Assembly (NCBI GenBank): GCA_020152595.1
Contig: JAIGNY010000411.1
Coordinates: forward strand, 1,438,001-1,502,000
Direction of reading: 5' to 3'
Length of the DNA: 64,000 bases
Source of the DNA: Chiridota heheva
Lineage: Eukaryota; Echinodermata; Holothuroidea; Apodida; Chiridotidae
Positions 14,124 through 26,900 of the stretch are shown here, piece after piece. Under the pieces are notes generated by a model. The model was not told where the DNA came from and searched no databases. It saw only the letters and a program-made list of their open reading frames with translations. A program made the translations under genes and the position numbers. The stretch's first letter is position 1, and each line of letters starts with the position of its first letter.

Positions 14124-15070
14124 ACTGACCAAAAAGAGCATTAAATTCGTTGATCACTGACCAAAAAGAGCATTAAATTCGTTGATCACTGACCAAAAAG
14201 AGCATTAAATTCGTTGATCACTGACCAAAAAGAGCATTAAATTCGTTGATCACTGACCAAAAAGAGCATTATATTCGTTGATCACTGACCAAAAAGAGCA
14301 TTATATTCGTTGATCACTGACCAAAAAGAGCATTAAATTCGTTGATCACTGACCAAAAAGAGCATTAAATTCGTTGATCACTGACCAAAAAGAGCATTAA
14401 ATTCGTTGATCACTGACCAAAAGGAGCATTAAATTCGTTGATCACTGACCAAAGAGAGCATTAAATTCGTTGATTACTGACCGAAAAGAGCATTTAATTT
14501 GTTGATCACTGACCAAAAAGAGCATTAAATTCATTGATCACTGACCAAAAAGAGCATTAAATTCGTTGATCACTGACCAAAAAGAGCATTAAATTTATAG
14601 ATCACTGACCAAAAAGAGCATTAAATTCATTGATCACTGACCAAAAAGAGCATTAAATTCGTTGATCACTGACCAAAAGAGCATTAAATTCGTTGATCAC
14701 TGACCAAAAAGAGCATTAAATTCGTTGATCACTGACCAAAAAGAGCATTAAATTCGTTGATCACTGACCAAAAAGAGCATTAAATTCGTTGATCACTGAC
14801 CAAAAAGAGCATTAAATTTAGATCACTGACCAAAAGAGCATTAAATTCGTTGATCACTGACCAAAAAGAACATTAAATTCGTTGATCACTGACCAAAGAG
14901 AGCATTAAATTCGTTGATCACTGACCAAAGAGAGCATTAGATTCGTTGATCACTGACCAAAAGAGCATTGAATTCATTGATCACTGACCAAAAAGAGCAT
15001 CAAATTCGTTGATCACTGACCAAAAAGAGTATTAAATTCGTTGATCACTGACCAAAAAGAACATTAAATT
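14124..15070. repeat. 32-bp satellite, about 30 copies
   Basis: Unit TGATCACTGACCAAAAAGAG plus CATTAAATTCGT, very homogeneous, with a few one- to five-base losses. The unit carries the palindrome TGATCA. Origin in a dispersed element not seen. Confidence 0.97.
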
Positions 15071-15439
15071 TGGAGTTTAATAGTCTTTGAATTTTGAACA
15101 GGAAAACACTTTAAAATCTTTTTTGTATTTCTTTTTAATTTCAGACTTGAAAATTTTCAAAATGCCTTCTGGAGGTTAGCTGGTTTCTGGTATGGTAAAG
15201 ATCAAATCTTCCTCCTGAGAATTATCTTCGCTTTTTCAACAGAAATGGCAGAAGGTTGAAAAGCAATGGATTTACTTCAGAAAATAGAGACTATGTCACA
15301 TTCATACATTACAAGAGTATCACCCAAATTTACACAAAAATATTCAAAAAGCTGTAAATAAATGGCCAATTTTTAACCAAATTTGTAGAAATCTTCATCT
15401 TCTTCATGTTGTTTAGTAAATTTTAAATCAATTTATAAA

Positions 15440-15775
15440 ATTTCTATGGAGTATTTGCATTGTCATGACCTGTGCATTTAATTCACGTAACGCAAGACCT
15501 TGAGTATTTGAATTAGTCCATTTTTACAACAGGTGAATTTCTTAATGAAGTGAAAAAAAGTATCTAAACATTTCTCATTTTTCTGCATTTTAAACAATGT
15601 CACCCGAAAAAAAAAAAAAAAATGCTTTGGCATCATGTTTATATGTGTATTTAATGCACATTTGAAAGAACTTTGCACTCGTAAATGACCCTCCTAAAGT
15701 TGGGTCATTCTACTTTGGCCAGTCCTTTGTCCCCGTACATTAAATGCGCATATAAACACTCTGCCTCAACATTAA
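15440..15775. repeat. Family D element with hairpin end
   Basis: Matches 27062-27425 and 52030-52385 (CTATGGAGTATTTGCATTGT start). Its right part, 15636-15757, is a hairpin: GTTTATATGTGTATTTAATG with its complement, around a loop with ATGACCCTCCTAAAGT. A half copy lies at 12938-13010. Confidence 0.75.
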
Positions 15776-15954
15776 TTAGCTAATGATTTCTTTACACATT
15801 CATGTACTTAAATAGTTCTCTTTGAGACAATAATTGATGAGAGTTATTTGTACATCACAGTGAAGGTCATATTGTGCCTGAGAGGTTCAATTATTTCAAG
15901 CTGACAAAAGGTGCACTTAAAGAAGAGGCTATACGAAAATGGTGCAATAGAGTA

Positions 15955-16310
15955 TAAGCACAGACATCACCACGCACGGTGAAGGAAATCATCCAATCAC
16001 TGCTCAAGGAATTGTATACAAACAAAGAGCGCACAGCAAATTACATTCTTGGTTTGCCTCCACGTGTTGGCATCTTTCATATCGAAACTGAACATTGCTA
16101 TAATGAAAAACATCTATTTGTGGGTATTTTGCATTTAAAAAATGTTTGGTTTTGCATTTTATATTTTGATACTGAAAGTGTTTGTCTGCTTTTCATATTG
16201 TCAGATGGCCTGAGCATAATTCCTGTACAGTGGGCATCACATAACAACTTACTTCTGGTACCCAAGAGGTACCTAGCAGAGTGTGTGTGACGTCACATGC
16301 AAATACTCTA
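15955..16310 (+). mobile_element. Family E fragment with exon-like 3' end
   Basis: Matches 41085-41445 and part of 40545-40650. At 16188 a CATATTGTCAG acceptor-like site precedes a frame reading DGLSIIPVQWASHNNLL then PKRY, ending in TGA. This resembles the C-terminal VIP.W...WP motif of many transposon-derived animal proteins. Only a fragment. Confidence 0.5.
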
Positions 16311-17094
16311 TAGTAAATAAAAGACAAAAGAAACAAGAAAATTAAGTAGTACTGATGGTTTATTGCAATTTTACATAGTAGTACTGATCAAATACTGGCA
16401 AACAAAACACAAGCACATATGTAAAATAAACCCTAAATGTGAAAAAGCTTAACATACCAGACTAAACAATACTGTTCTTCTGTCGCAAATACTTCTAATC
16501 ATCCAGGCAGTGGCATAGCCACCATTGAAGGAAGGAAGGGGTGGAGGGGTTATCCCGCTTAACCCTCCATTCCTATAAATGCATTAAGAGCCATAGCTAG
16601 CTCAAATGTAGTATAAATTAAGGTGTAAAATGTGAGCAAAATAAGCCTTGTGTATCATGTCCAGTTCTGATTGTTTTAGGATGTATTAATGTAAGCAAAT
16701 AACCAGATCTTATCTTAAAATCTGGCGGGTTTCTCCCACTGGCAGTTACATCTTTATGACCATTATCAAATAGCTTCCGTCAGTTGTTCCACATGTTTAT
16801 CATATGTGACACACGGGACAATAAAAGGAGGAAAATGATAGGAGAGTATTCAAACTTCTTGTTCCAATGAAGGAGATATTTACATATAAAGTTGTAACAG
16901 ATTTGTGCAGAAATGGCTGAATTCAGACTAGCAGTATAGGTTGTCAGAGGAGGTATAAGGTAATTGATTGAAATATTTGATAGCATGTGACCATTAGCAG
17001 AAGAGCGAAGCAGAGGCTAGTTATATGAAGAAATTCTGAAATGTATCTTTTATTTCAGAAACTGTTATTGTAAATTCTTAGTTGGTCACAATTA
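16311..17094. other. No gene seen
   Basis: No coding or repeat structure recognised. Confidence 0.5.
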
Positions 17095-17100
17095 TGATTG

Positions 17101-17542
17101 CAGGCCTCCCAGTGACTCTTTTTAAAAAAAAAAGGTTTTTTTAAAGGTTGGAAAAGTTGAATTAAAGGTTTTTAAAGGTTTTGGATTTAAATAAAAAGGT
17201 TTTTAAAGGTTAACTCATGGAATAAATTTTCAGACAATGAGCATATTCTGGGGCAAAAGGCAGTTGGTGGCGCCAAAAGTCCATTACTTACGTGAAGTTG
17301 GAAATTTTATTTTGGTCCTGCTACTTTTTAAATGTGAGTTGAGAACAGATATGCTATTATATGGATGTTTATACTTACCAATGAAGCTAAAACCATGGCA
17401 CTCGAATCATTTACCTTACTTAACTTTGGAAATAAAGGTTTTTAAAGGTTTTAAAGGTTATTTTGAAAGGAATAAAGGTTCAATTTGTCAATAAAGGTTT
17501 TTAAAGGTTTTAAAGGTTTTTAAAGGTTTACCGGGAGGCCTG
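17101..17542. mobile_element. Short inverted-repeat element rich in AAAGGTTTTT
   Basis: Starts CAGGCCTCCC and ends GGGAGGCCTG (10-bp perfect terminal inverted repeat), flanked by TGATTG at 17095-17100 and 17543-17548. CAGG termini suggest a hAT-like non-autonomous element. Both interior flanks are built of AAAGGTTTTTAAAGG repeats, all in the same orientation. Confidence 0.7.
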
Positions 17543-17682
17543 TGATTGCAAATTTTGGAAAATTGTAAATGTAATTGTGATTCATTCTAGGAATATAATT
17601 GCAACTTTTTGTGGTAATTGACCCCACCCTTGATAAACAAATTAATATAATTTAAAAAAAAAAAAAAAACGAAATTGGAGGT

Positions 17683-17938
17683 TTATTGCTTTGGAATGAT
17701 GCAACTAAACTTGTTGATACCCTGCAGCTCAATCACCATCCTTCCCTCAAGCTTGAAATAGCAGTTCGCCTTCCACATCACTTCTTTGCCGGTCTTGATG
17801 GTCAGCGAGATGGTTTCCCGTGGTCCAGTGTTGAGTTCCATCCTGATTGCATGAGCAAAAACGTCCAGCGATTCAAATCGCTTGGGTGAAAATGGTACTA
17901 GCTTTTCAACCTCTCCTAATATTACCCAGGATTCATTG
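17683..17938 (-). CDS. Exon 16: C-terminus and stop, residues 658-741
   Basis: 256 nt including a TAA stop at 17685-17683; acceptor TTCCATAG. Encodes WVILGEVEKLVPFSPKRFES, LTIKTGKEV and a last VIELQG strand, ending IPKQ. The AATAAA hexamer overlaps the stop codon (17687-17682) and could serve as poly(A) signal, followed on the minus strand by a T-rich tract. Confidence 0.87.
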
Positions 17939-20900
17939 CTATGGAAGAAAGAGAAAAGAATGAGTGATAAAAACCTGTTGGCATGGCAACATATAAGATT
18001 TCTTAGACCAAATACTTTGAAGCAATTCTTTTATTAAAAAAGATCATGAGCCAGTATATCAAAATGAATTGAACAAACTTCAAATGAAATTAAAGTTGTT
18101 ATAATTCTACTGACTTATTTGTATATACAAGGGGGTTACATGAGAAAGTGTTGAAGACAAGTTGCTCGTTGTGCTGTTGGACATGGAAACTACATCAAGA
18201 ATTTCCCAGCTTTTATGCAAATGAGAAGGTAGAATTGTTTAACGTGAATTCTATCATGCTCTGATTTGTATGATGAAAGAGGTAATTCTCATTCTTGGGA
18301 TTTTTAATTTTTTCTGGTATTCCTCACATTGGGAAATAATAGTTACTCATGCTCCTACCAATCAAGAAGTGATTCTTTGCAAATTGGACCACTTTCTTTG
18401 TGGGCGTCCACACTTTCTCTATCTCTCTGGGGCCCTGGTCAATGTTATGTTACAGTCATTTTCATGGTCTTGTCTAAGCACATGCTCAAGCCATTTCCAT
18501 ATCCTATTCCAAATTTCATCATTTATTTATTTTGTACAATTTGTTTTGGTCATCAACTCTTCAATTGTCACTCAATCTTGCCATCAAGAGAGGACCAAAG
18601 CTGGGTGGACTTCTTAGGGAACAGCCAGAGCAGCGGCAGCTGACAGCGCCACCCGGCATAAAGCAGATAAGTGAGGTGAGGAAATGGACAAGGTTTGTCC
18701 CAACAGTTTCATTTGTAAAATATACGACTACCCAAAATGCATCAATGTTTTTAATGTCAGCCATATCATTCCTCCCTTCTACTCTGCTTAAGAGTTAGAA
18801 CAGAACTTCCATTTTTTTTCCAATCTTGCTTTGTGCATCATATTTTGGGGTATGAATCTCTGACACATTAAATGGAGCTAATATATCGAATCATTGTTGA
18901 CAAAAGTTTTGTTGAAATTAAGTTAGTTAAATCCATCTAAGCTATAGGCTCATATGGCACCACGGTGCCTATCCCTGGTTTCCATGTAGCAAGCAGATAA
19001 GAGCACATGATTCCCCCTGGACGGGACCCCAGTCCATGGCAGATTAACTCCCCAGCAATGCTGTACTCATTTTACAGCTGAGTGGACTGAAGCAAGTAGA
19101 ATAAAGTGTCTTGCTAAGGACACAATACAGGACTCATGACTGGAATCAAACCAGGACTCATGACCAGAATCAAACCAGGACTCATGACCGGAATCAAACC
19201 AGATACCTTTCGCATACACGCAGGAACACGGCACCTTCTCTCAGGTAAGAAAAAAAGGAATTTCAATGTGCTTGGGGATTGACTGGTGTGTGGTGTGGGC
19301 AAAGTGGAGAGGTAATAAGAGAAATCTTGTAATATGACTCACTTGAACATTAGAACAGGTGCAGTATGGTACAGCTGGAAATTATAAATGGTGCTTGGTC
19401 CAAGAGTTAGCATGTTCATGTTATCAAAAGCCACCAAGGTCTCAGGATGTTCATCCAGGTATACATAAGATGGCCCAATCTGAGAAAAATAAAAAATGTA
19501 ATTCAATTTTTTTAAGCACTTTATTCTATTTGCTCCAATTCACTCAACTGTGATATGAGTATTAGTTTCAGCTGGGGAGTTAACCTGCGATGGACTGGTG
19601 TCCCATCCAGGGGAGTCAAGTACTTTCATCTGCTTATCACCATAAAAACAGGGCATAAGCACCCACTCTATAAGCCCTCGAGGCTTGATGGGACTTACCT
19701 TAACTTATGAAACCTTGATCCTTGAGGAAAGTAGTACCAGACATCCTATAAAACGGCCATATCAAATGTTTTGGTTTGTTGATGTTTAACGGCACAGCGG
19801 CAGTCAGAGTCAAATGTGCCAAGAGGGTGTTAAAAATGTGCTTGATTCAGGACAGAGAGGAAAGAGAGGGAAGGAAGGAGAAAAGGTGAATAAGGGAAAG
19901 AAGTTAAGGTAATAAAAGGAAAATGAGGAAGGTAAGGCAGAGAAGGGAAGGAAAGGGAAGTTTAGATCAGGTGGAATAAATTGCTGTTGCGGAGAAAGGT
20001 GATGAAGTTGGAGGTAGGATTGTTCTTGAAAAGATTGGAAATTGAGATGGAGGGGGAGAGGTGTGATCTGGCATTCAGGTATATGGGACAGCTTAAAAGG
20101 TTATGCTTGATCGAGAGATCGGTGTTGCATGTAGGGCAGAGGGGAGCGGGGGGAAATATTACCTACTATATCACCACAAGTTACCCTCCTGGTCTGGCTA
20201 AGTTAACTACAGTAAGAGCAGTGAGTAATGAGGTGTGATGTGTTTTTTGTGGATTCAATTAAAAAAGAGTCTGAAAAGGTGTATAAGTTACATGTGAATA
20301 TAAGTGGACAGTGTAATATGATGCTCTAATCAGGCATTGACAGATTCAGTGACAAATATTGTTGATGTATTGATGAACTTGTTAGCACATCAAAAGCAAA
20401 GCACCATCGAAAAATAATGGTTCAGTTCTTATATCAAGCATCCAGAATTTTCCCATGAACCATGGTAAGTTGAGCATTTACTTTGATTTTGTTTAGCACT
20501 TGTTTGAAAATCTAAGGGGGGACGGTGGGGGGGCAACAATTACAGTCAAGTAAAGGACGATCAGAAAATATAGAATATTATTCACAACAATCTGACACAA
20601 GTAGACCATGTAACCATGGTGCAGAGGGGAGGGGGCATGGTGGACAACAATTACAGTCAATTAAAGGAAGATCAAGAAATGTAGAATATAATTCACTACA
20701 ATCTGACACAAGTAGACCATGTGAACCCAAATTGCAGACTACTTTCCTGCTGTAGTCTCTTAAAACAGTCCAGGAGATCGCTTACTTTTACGGATAGGCA
20801 AAATCCCTTACTTCTAGGGACAGAGTATTCATGTCGATGAAATAACCTCATTCTGTGCTTTACTACCTGTACAAATCAACTGTTTCCGAGACGAATTTTT

Positions 20901-23900
20901 GGAAATCTAAACAATGAACCCATAATAGAGACACAAGTTTTTAATTCCTTTATAATCCAATAACTTGAATATTCATAATTTGTTTGTTAACGAAGCCTAT
21001 AAAGACAAGTTTAATCCCTACACTAAACAAGTACACTTAGAATGTTGCATCATGGGTAACCCTGTACAATGGTGGCTTCCATAGTGTTTTTGGTCCTCAC
21101 TAGTAAAGGTCCTTAGAAGTAAGGGATCTTCCGAACTGTAAAATGGCTACTTACCATACCAAGATCAACATCTATTGGTGTAACCTTCATTGGACTGATA
21201 ACAGTGATGGACAAAATGGCACCAAATATGTGGTTGCTGACATTGCTATAGGTTGACCAAACCAGACCGTCCACTCCGATGTGGTCCTTGATAAATGCCA
21301 GCTGTAAAAATGGAGAATAAGTATGATAGCCAAACAATACAAGTTATACAATTTTTGTAATCTAGTTCAAAGGAATATTCCCACAAATTTTCATTTTCAT
21401 ATATATGATAGAGGACTATCAAAGAAACAAGTTAGTGTAAAAAATCATCTTGATATCTTATTCCATTTTGGAGATATCACCTTTCACAGATTTCACAATA
21501 AAGAGTGACCTTGTCATTAGTACAGACACTGCTTAAAAACTTGTTCTGCAATTTTGAAACTACAAATTACATGCATCATTCCACAAAATTAACTTTACTT
21601 CAAAAGACATTTCATACTCTTCGGGAGATGCTGCTGCCCTTAATATAAACTCTTTTGTGTTAGGTGGAAATCAAACACATGGTTCATTGAACAGCTTGTA
21701 TGGAGTTAAAACCAGATCACAGTTTTGTGGTTTGAAAACAAAGAAATAGATCACTTTTATTTCGACTGGCCTTGCTCTGCTTCAAGGCCAGTCAGAGTGT
21801 TCTTGGTTTTGGGCAGTCATTTCTAAATGCAGTGTAAAGTATGATTTCATATCTGCAGATCCAGGACAAGTTGGATGTATTGCTTGTATAATTATTTTAA
21901 TGGGATATAACATGCACTTTACAAAGAACATCCTTTGCCCATCTGCCTTACATTCTAAATAAAAGAAAGAAATATATTTTTGACATAGAAAGTATCGTAT
22001 CACACTGTATACCACACTGGTCACTAATTAACACAATGGTGAAATCTTTGAAATAAATTAAAGAAATATTCCCATGGATTTTAATTTTTTCTTATATGAT
22101 GGAGAATTTTTTTTTAGAGACAAAGTGGTGAAAAAACTATTTTAATATCTTATTTTATTTAGAAGTTATGAAGTTTTAAAGTATATTTAAATTTGGACAA
22201 AAGTGACCAATTGGCAACATCTGTGATGTCGTAAAGACAATTTCAACAAAACATCTTTTGTATTTCTTTAAAAATGATTGAATTTTTTTCTCATTGTAAA
22301 TGTGATGTACACCAAGACAAAAACAAAACGTTTTCTTGTAAATTATATATTCCACCCTATCTCTATAATGAACCAAAAATGCTGTTCGATAATGTAAAAA
22401 AAGTGTGATTTAATTGATAAGAAATACATAACTGTGCTGGAATTGCCTTGATGACATCATCTAGCTAAAGGACATATACTGACGAGGTGTTTTTAAGGAC
22501 ATATTTCTACGCTTTAAATTGTTATAACTTTCAAACGGAATAAGATATTAACATAGTATTTTCACCACTTCGATGCTACAAATTTTCTCTATCATATATG
22601 AAAAAATTAAAATCCATGGGAATATTCCTTAAACCATTAAATAGAATAAGATATGTTTCACAAATGTTTCTTAATAGTTGTCTATTATATGGAAAATTCA
22701 AGGGAATATTCCATTAAATGATTAGTTCAGTAGTCAAGCAAGTTTATTTTATATGAAAAAGGCATTTGAACTACTTAGCAGGGAAAAAGCTGTTAACATA
22801 TCTCATTACACATGCAATGCATAAAAGCAAAGGTTTTTTTTAACGACAACTTCCTGATAAAAGTATTTATAAAAGAAATATTGCTAGTCTATTCTTTTCC
22901 AATGTTTCCACATGACAACAAAATCTGAATTCCCGATAAGTTTTCAAAATCGAACAAACCCACTCACGTTCAGCATATATCCATCCACTGCCATCATTGG
23001 CTGAGAGGGCATCAATAAATCACCTCCGGAAGACATCGTTCTAGAAATAAAATGGATATGAATATTATTTCTTGAATGTTTCTGTAATGTAGTAGCTTAA
23101 TGTTAAGAGTGGAATGCCACCTCTGATCGGATGTACAATGTGAGTCAAGCAAGACAGACAATATATCCCATGAATTGTTAAATTCCTAGCCTCATTCTTA
23201 TTGTTTAGAGTGTCATCTTACTTGATTACATTTAGTGATGAGGACAACAAACTCTGTGATATTTTTTGTGTGGGATAATACATGTTTTGTAGACACAACA
23301 GTAACTTCAACTGTCGGAAGGACAGCATGCTCGACTATTCAAAGCTAGCATAGAGAAAGGGCTTGTTGATGAATATATAGAGAAATTGTATCACGTGACT
23401 CTATTTCAACTGCAAACTCCATTTTGCAGGGCAGCGTCGTCGTTGCATTTCATGCGTTTTCACACAGCTCAGTCACATTACACATACAACAAACATATTA
23501 CATGCTAACTTACCAGTACCAGTTCAGGGAATTTTACTGATTGCAGTTTTTTGCTCGCTTCCGATTTTCTTCATATTTTAGTTAAGCAAGTTAAATTTCA
23601 CCGAGTATATGAAGAGTAACTTTAACGTTCACGCCATCTGATTGTTCGTTATACTCATACTCAAACAAAGCCTACATACCTGATATAAAGTGCTCGCTGC
23701 AAATCCTAGTGTGTAAGGCCTACCGTAGGGTGAAAGCCGTTGCTTCGTACAGCAGAAACCCACTTCGAACGTCAATCAGGATCAGATGGAAATCAAGAAA
23801 ATGTCTTTTTATTCCCCCGCACACATCTATTAGTGCAACCAATGGCACAGCAATATTCCAGCATAATTATCTTACAAAAATAATCTTATATAACATCATG

Positions 23901-26900
23901 TAAACCTATATAAGTCTAATTAAGTGTACAGCAGTGGTTTTGACCAACAAAATGGCGATGTAAACAAAGTCACGTGACCTCGTGACCTGAGCTGAAACAC
24001 CCTAATATGAAGTAATGGGATCCCAGAAAATTCATGACAAAAACTCAAGGTTACTACCTCACCCAGTAACTCAGAAAAAACTTGAAAACAAACAAAATTA
24101 CCTGTTTAAGAGGGTAACATTTATAAAACCAATCTTATCACTTGGTCCGACAGGCCCGGTGCTGTACATGGCGATCACAGTCTGTAACTCAGGTACAGGT
24201 TCAGATCTGTATTTGGCTGAAAACAAAGTAAAATTTCAAATCTGAGAGATTACATGTATCACAAAAATGCTAAAAGCTAAATCCATCCGAGCCATTAGAC
24301 TCATTGAGCCAGTGCTTATCCCCAGTTTCCATGGCACAAGCGGATGATAGTACATGACCCCCCCTGGATGGGATGCCAGTCCATCGCAGATTAACTCCTC
24401 AGCAGTGCTGTTATTCATTTTACAGCCAAGTGGACTGAAGCAAGTAGAGTAAAGTGTCTTACTCAAGGACACAAATGCAGCACTCACGGCGGGAATCAAA
24501 CTCGGTATCTCTTGAATACAAGCATGACTCCTAAACCACTGAGCCACAGCACCTCATAAAAACTTGACCAATAATCATTTTGATTTCTTATCTGTCATCT
24601 TGAGTTTACTCCAGCTGTATTTATCATTGTGAAATGAATCAACATATTGTTACTTACACGATAATCAAGCTGGTATCTTAAAACAGCTTCTATTTTCAAA
24701 ATGGATTTCTATTGTCAAAATGGACTGGAATAAAGCCTTCACATTACCATTATACTCCTTTTGTGGTACTTAATAAACTCTGTACCAGAATAGCTTACAG
24801 AATGTATGCTTGCTATTCTGGTACAGAGTTTATTAGGCACCAAAAAAAGAGTATAATGGTAACGTGAAGGCTTTATTCCAGTCCATTTTTACAATAGAAA
24901 TCCATTTTGAAAATAAAAGCTGTTTTAAAGGATTAGTTCAGATGTCAAACAAGTCCATCTTATATGGAAGAGGAATTGAAAAGAAAAATAATATTAAAAA
25001 AAAAGCCTTCAACAAAAAAAATCTTACTCAGTTAACAAAATATTCAAGTTTAAAGTTTTGTGTAGAAACGACTGAAATCACTTATATTGTTAGATCCTCA
25101 CATTTCCCAAGTTCTTATGCATATCATATTTGTTTTTGCAATTTAGTGGCTTATGTCAGGAAAGTAGTGAAACAGAATTTGTTAATAATAACTATAATTT
25201 ACCACCTGAGGAAAGTGTGAGAAAAAATAATTTAAATAGTAAACAAAAAATATTTTCTTTAAAAACACATTAATATTTGTTAAGAAAATAATCTTCTACA
25301 GTAAACTTTCCACATCAGTCATTTCTACAGAGGTGAGACGGAACTTTAATCTCAAATATCTCCGTAACAGAATAAGATATTGAAGTAGTTTTTTCACCAT
25401 GTTTTTATTAAAGTCCTCTTTCATGTGAGATACAATTTGCTTAACCACTGCAGTAATCCCTTAAGTTGATGTGGAAAATAATGTAAACGAGAGAATAAGT
25501 CAGTAAGGCTAGTTTAGTTAGTCATAGGAGAGTAAAGGCAGAGATGGAAACTAGTTAAAGGATTAGTTGAGTGGTCAAGCAAGTCCATCTTATATAAAAG
25601 AGGACTTCAACAAAAACAAAATGGTGAAGAAAGCATTGCAAAATCTTATTCCAATAAGGAGATATTAAAGGATTAGTTCAGTGGTCAAGCATGTCCATCT
25701 TATATAAAAGAGGACTTCAACAAAAACAAAATGGTGAAGAAAGCATTCAAAAATCTTATTCCGTTAAGGAGATATTATTAGTTAAGTGGTCAAACATGTC
25801 CATCTTATATAAAAGAAAGCATTGGAAAATCTTATTCCATAAAGGAGATATTCAAGTTAAAAGTTTGGTATCATTTCTGTAGAAACAAGTGAAATCAGAC
25901 TAGTTGGGATGTCACAACCTCAGGTTCCTTAAGTCTTTATGTATTTTTAAGAAATTTTATTTAAGTTTTTTACTATTTGAATTATTTTTCCTGAAACTTT
26001 CTTCAGGTGGTGTATGTATTTTTAAGAAATTTTATTCAAGTTTTTTACTATTTGAATTATTTTTCCTGAAGCTTTCTTCAGGTGGTGTATTATAAATACC
26101 CTTCCCAGATTCAGTTTTAATACTTTTTTTGACATATCCCACATGATGGTTTTTAAGCCACAAAATCGCAGGACAAAATATGAAAAATGATTTAAATAGT
26201 GAAAAAAATAAATAAAACCTCTTTAAGATACATAAAGACTGAGGAATTTGAGGCTATGACATCACAACTAGTCTGATTTCAGTCATTTCTACACAAATGA
26301 TACCAAACTTTAAACTTAAATATCTCCTTAACTGAATAAGATTTTAATGCTTTCTTCACCATTTTGTTTCTGTTGATGTCCCCTTTCATATAAGATAAAC
26401 ATGCTTGACCACTGAACTTATCCTTTAAAGGCGGACAGGCACAGCCTCAAAAGGAGGTGAAAGTTAAATAAGCAAATGCTTCTGAAATACTGGGTGTTTT
26501 GAAGAAAGTCTTGCGGTGTGAGAATTGTTTTTCATAACATGTCTGGTGGAATCACTCGGATGAAGGTTTTTATTTGGCTGTTTAAAGAGGGGCAGTTGAA
26601 TATTTGATTTAAACTCCAACTTACGGTGATGTTCGTTTGCTGAGCTTGTACGGAAATTGTCCTTGAACGGCCTGATGTCCAGTGCATGATGAATGATGGA
26701 GGTCAGTCCTATGTTCCATTGGCCATTCCCTGGATGGTAGTCATCACTAGCCCTTGCCTGATGAAAGGGATGATTCATGTGACTTGTTGGCATGGCAACA
26801 ATGAAAATCATATATCGCCAGAGGACGCCAGAGGGGTTCAATTAAATCAAACTAGCTTATAGATATGTGATGAGGTAGCAACAACTTGAGCTTAATTATA

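Noticed and set aside
14124..15070. CRISPR-like regular array
   Set aside because: Units are contiguous without unique spacers and the genome is eukaryotic; it is a satellite.
24864..25220. 118-codon ORF
   Set aside because: Lies across the palindrome and the family A MITE; no protein motif.
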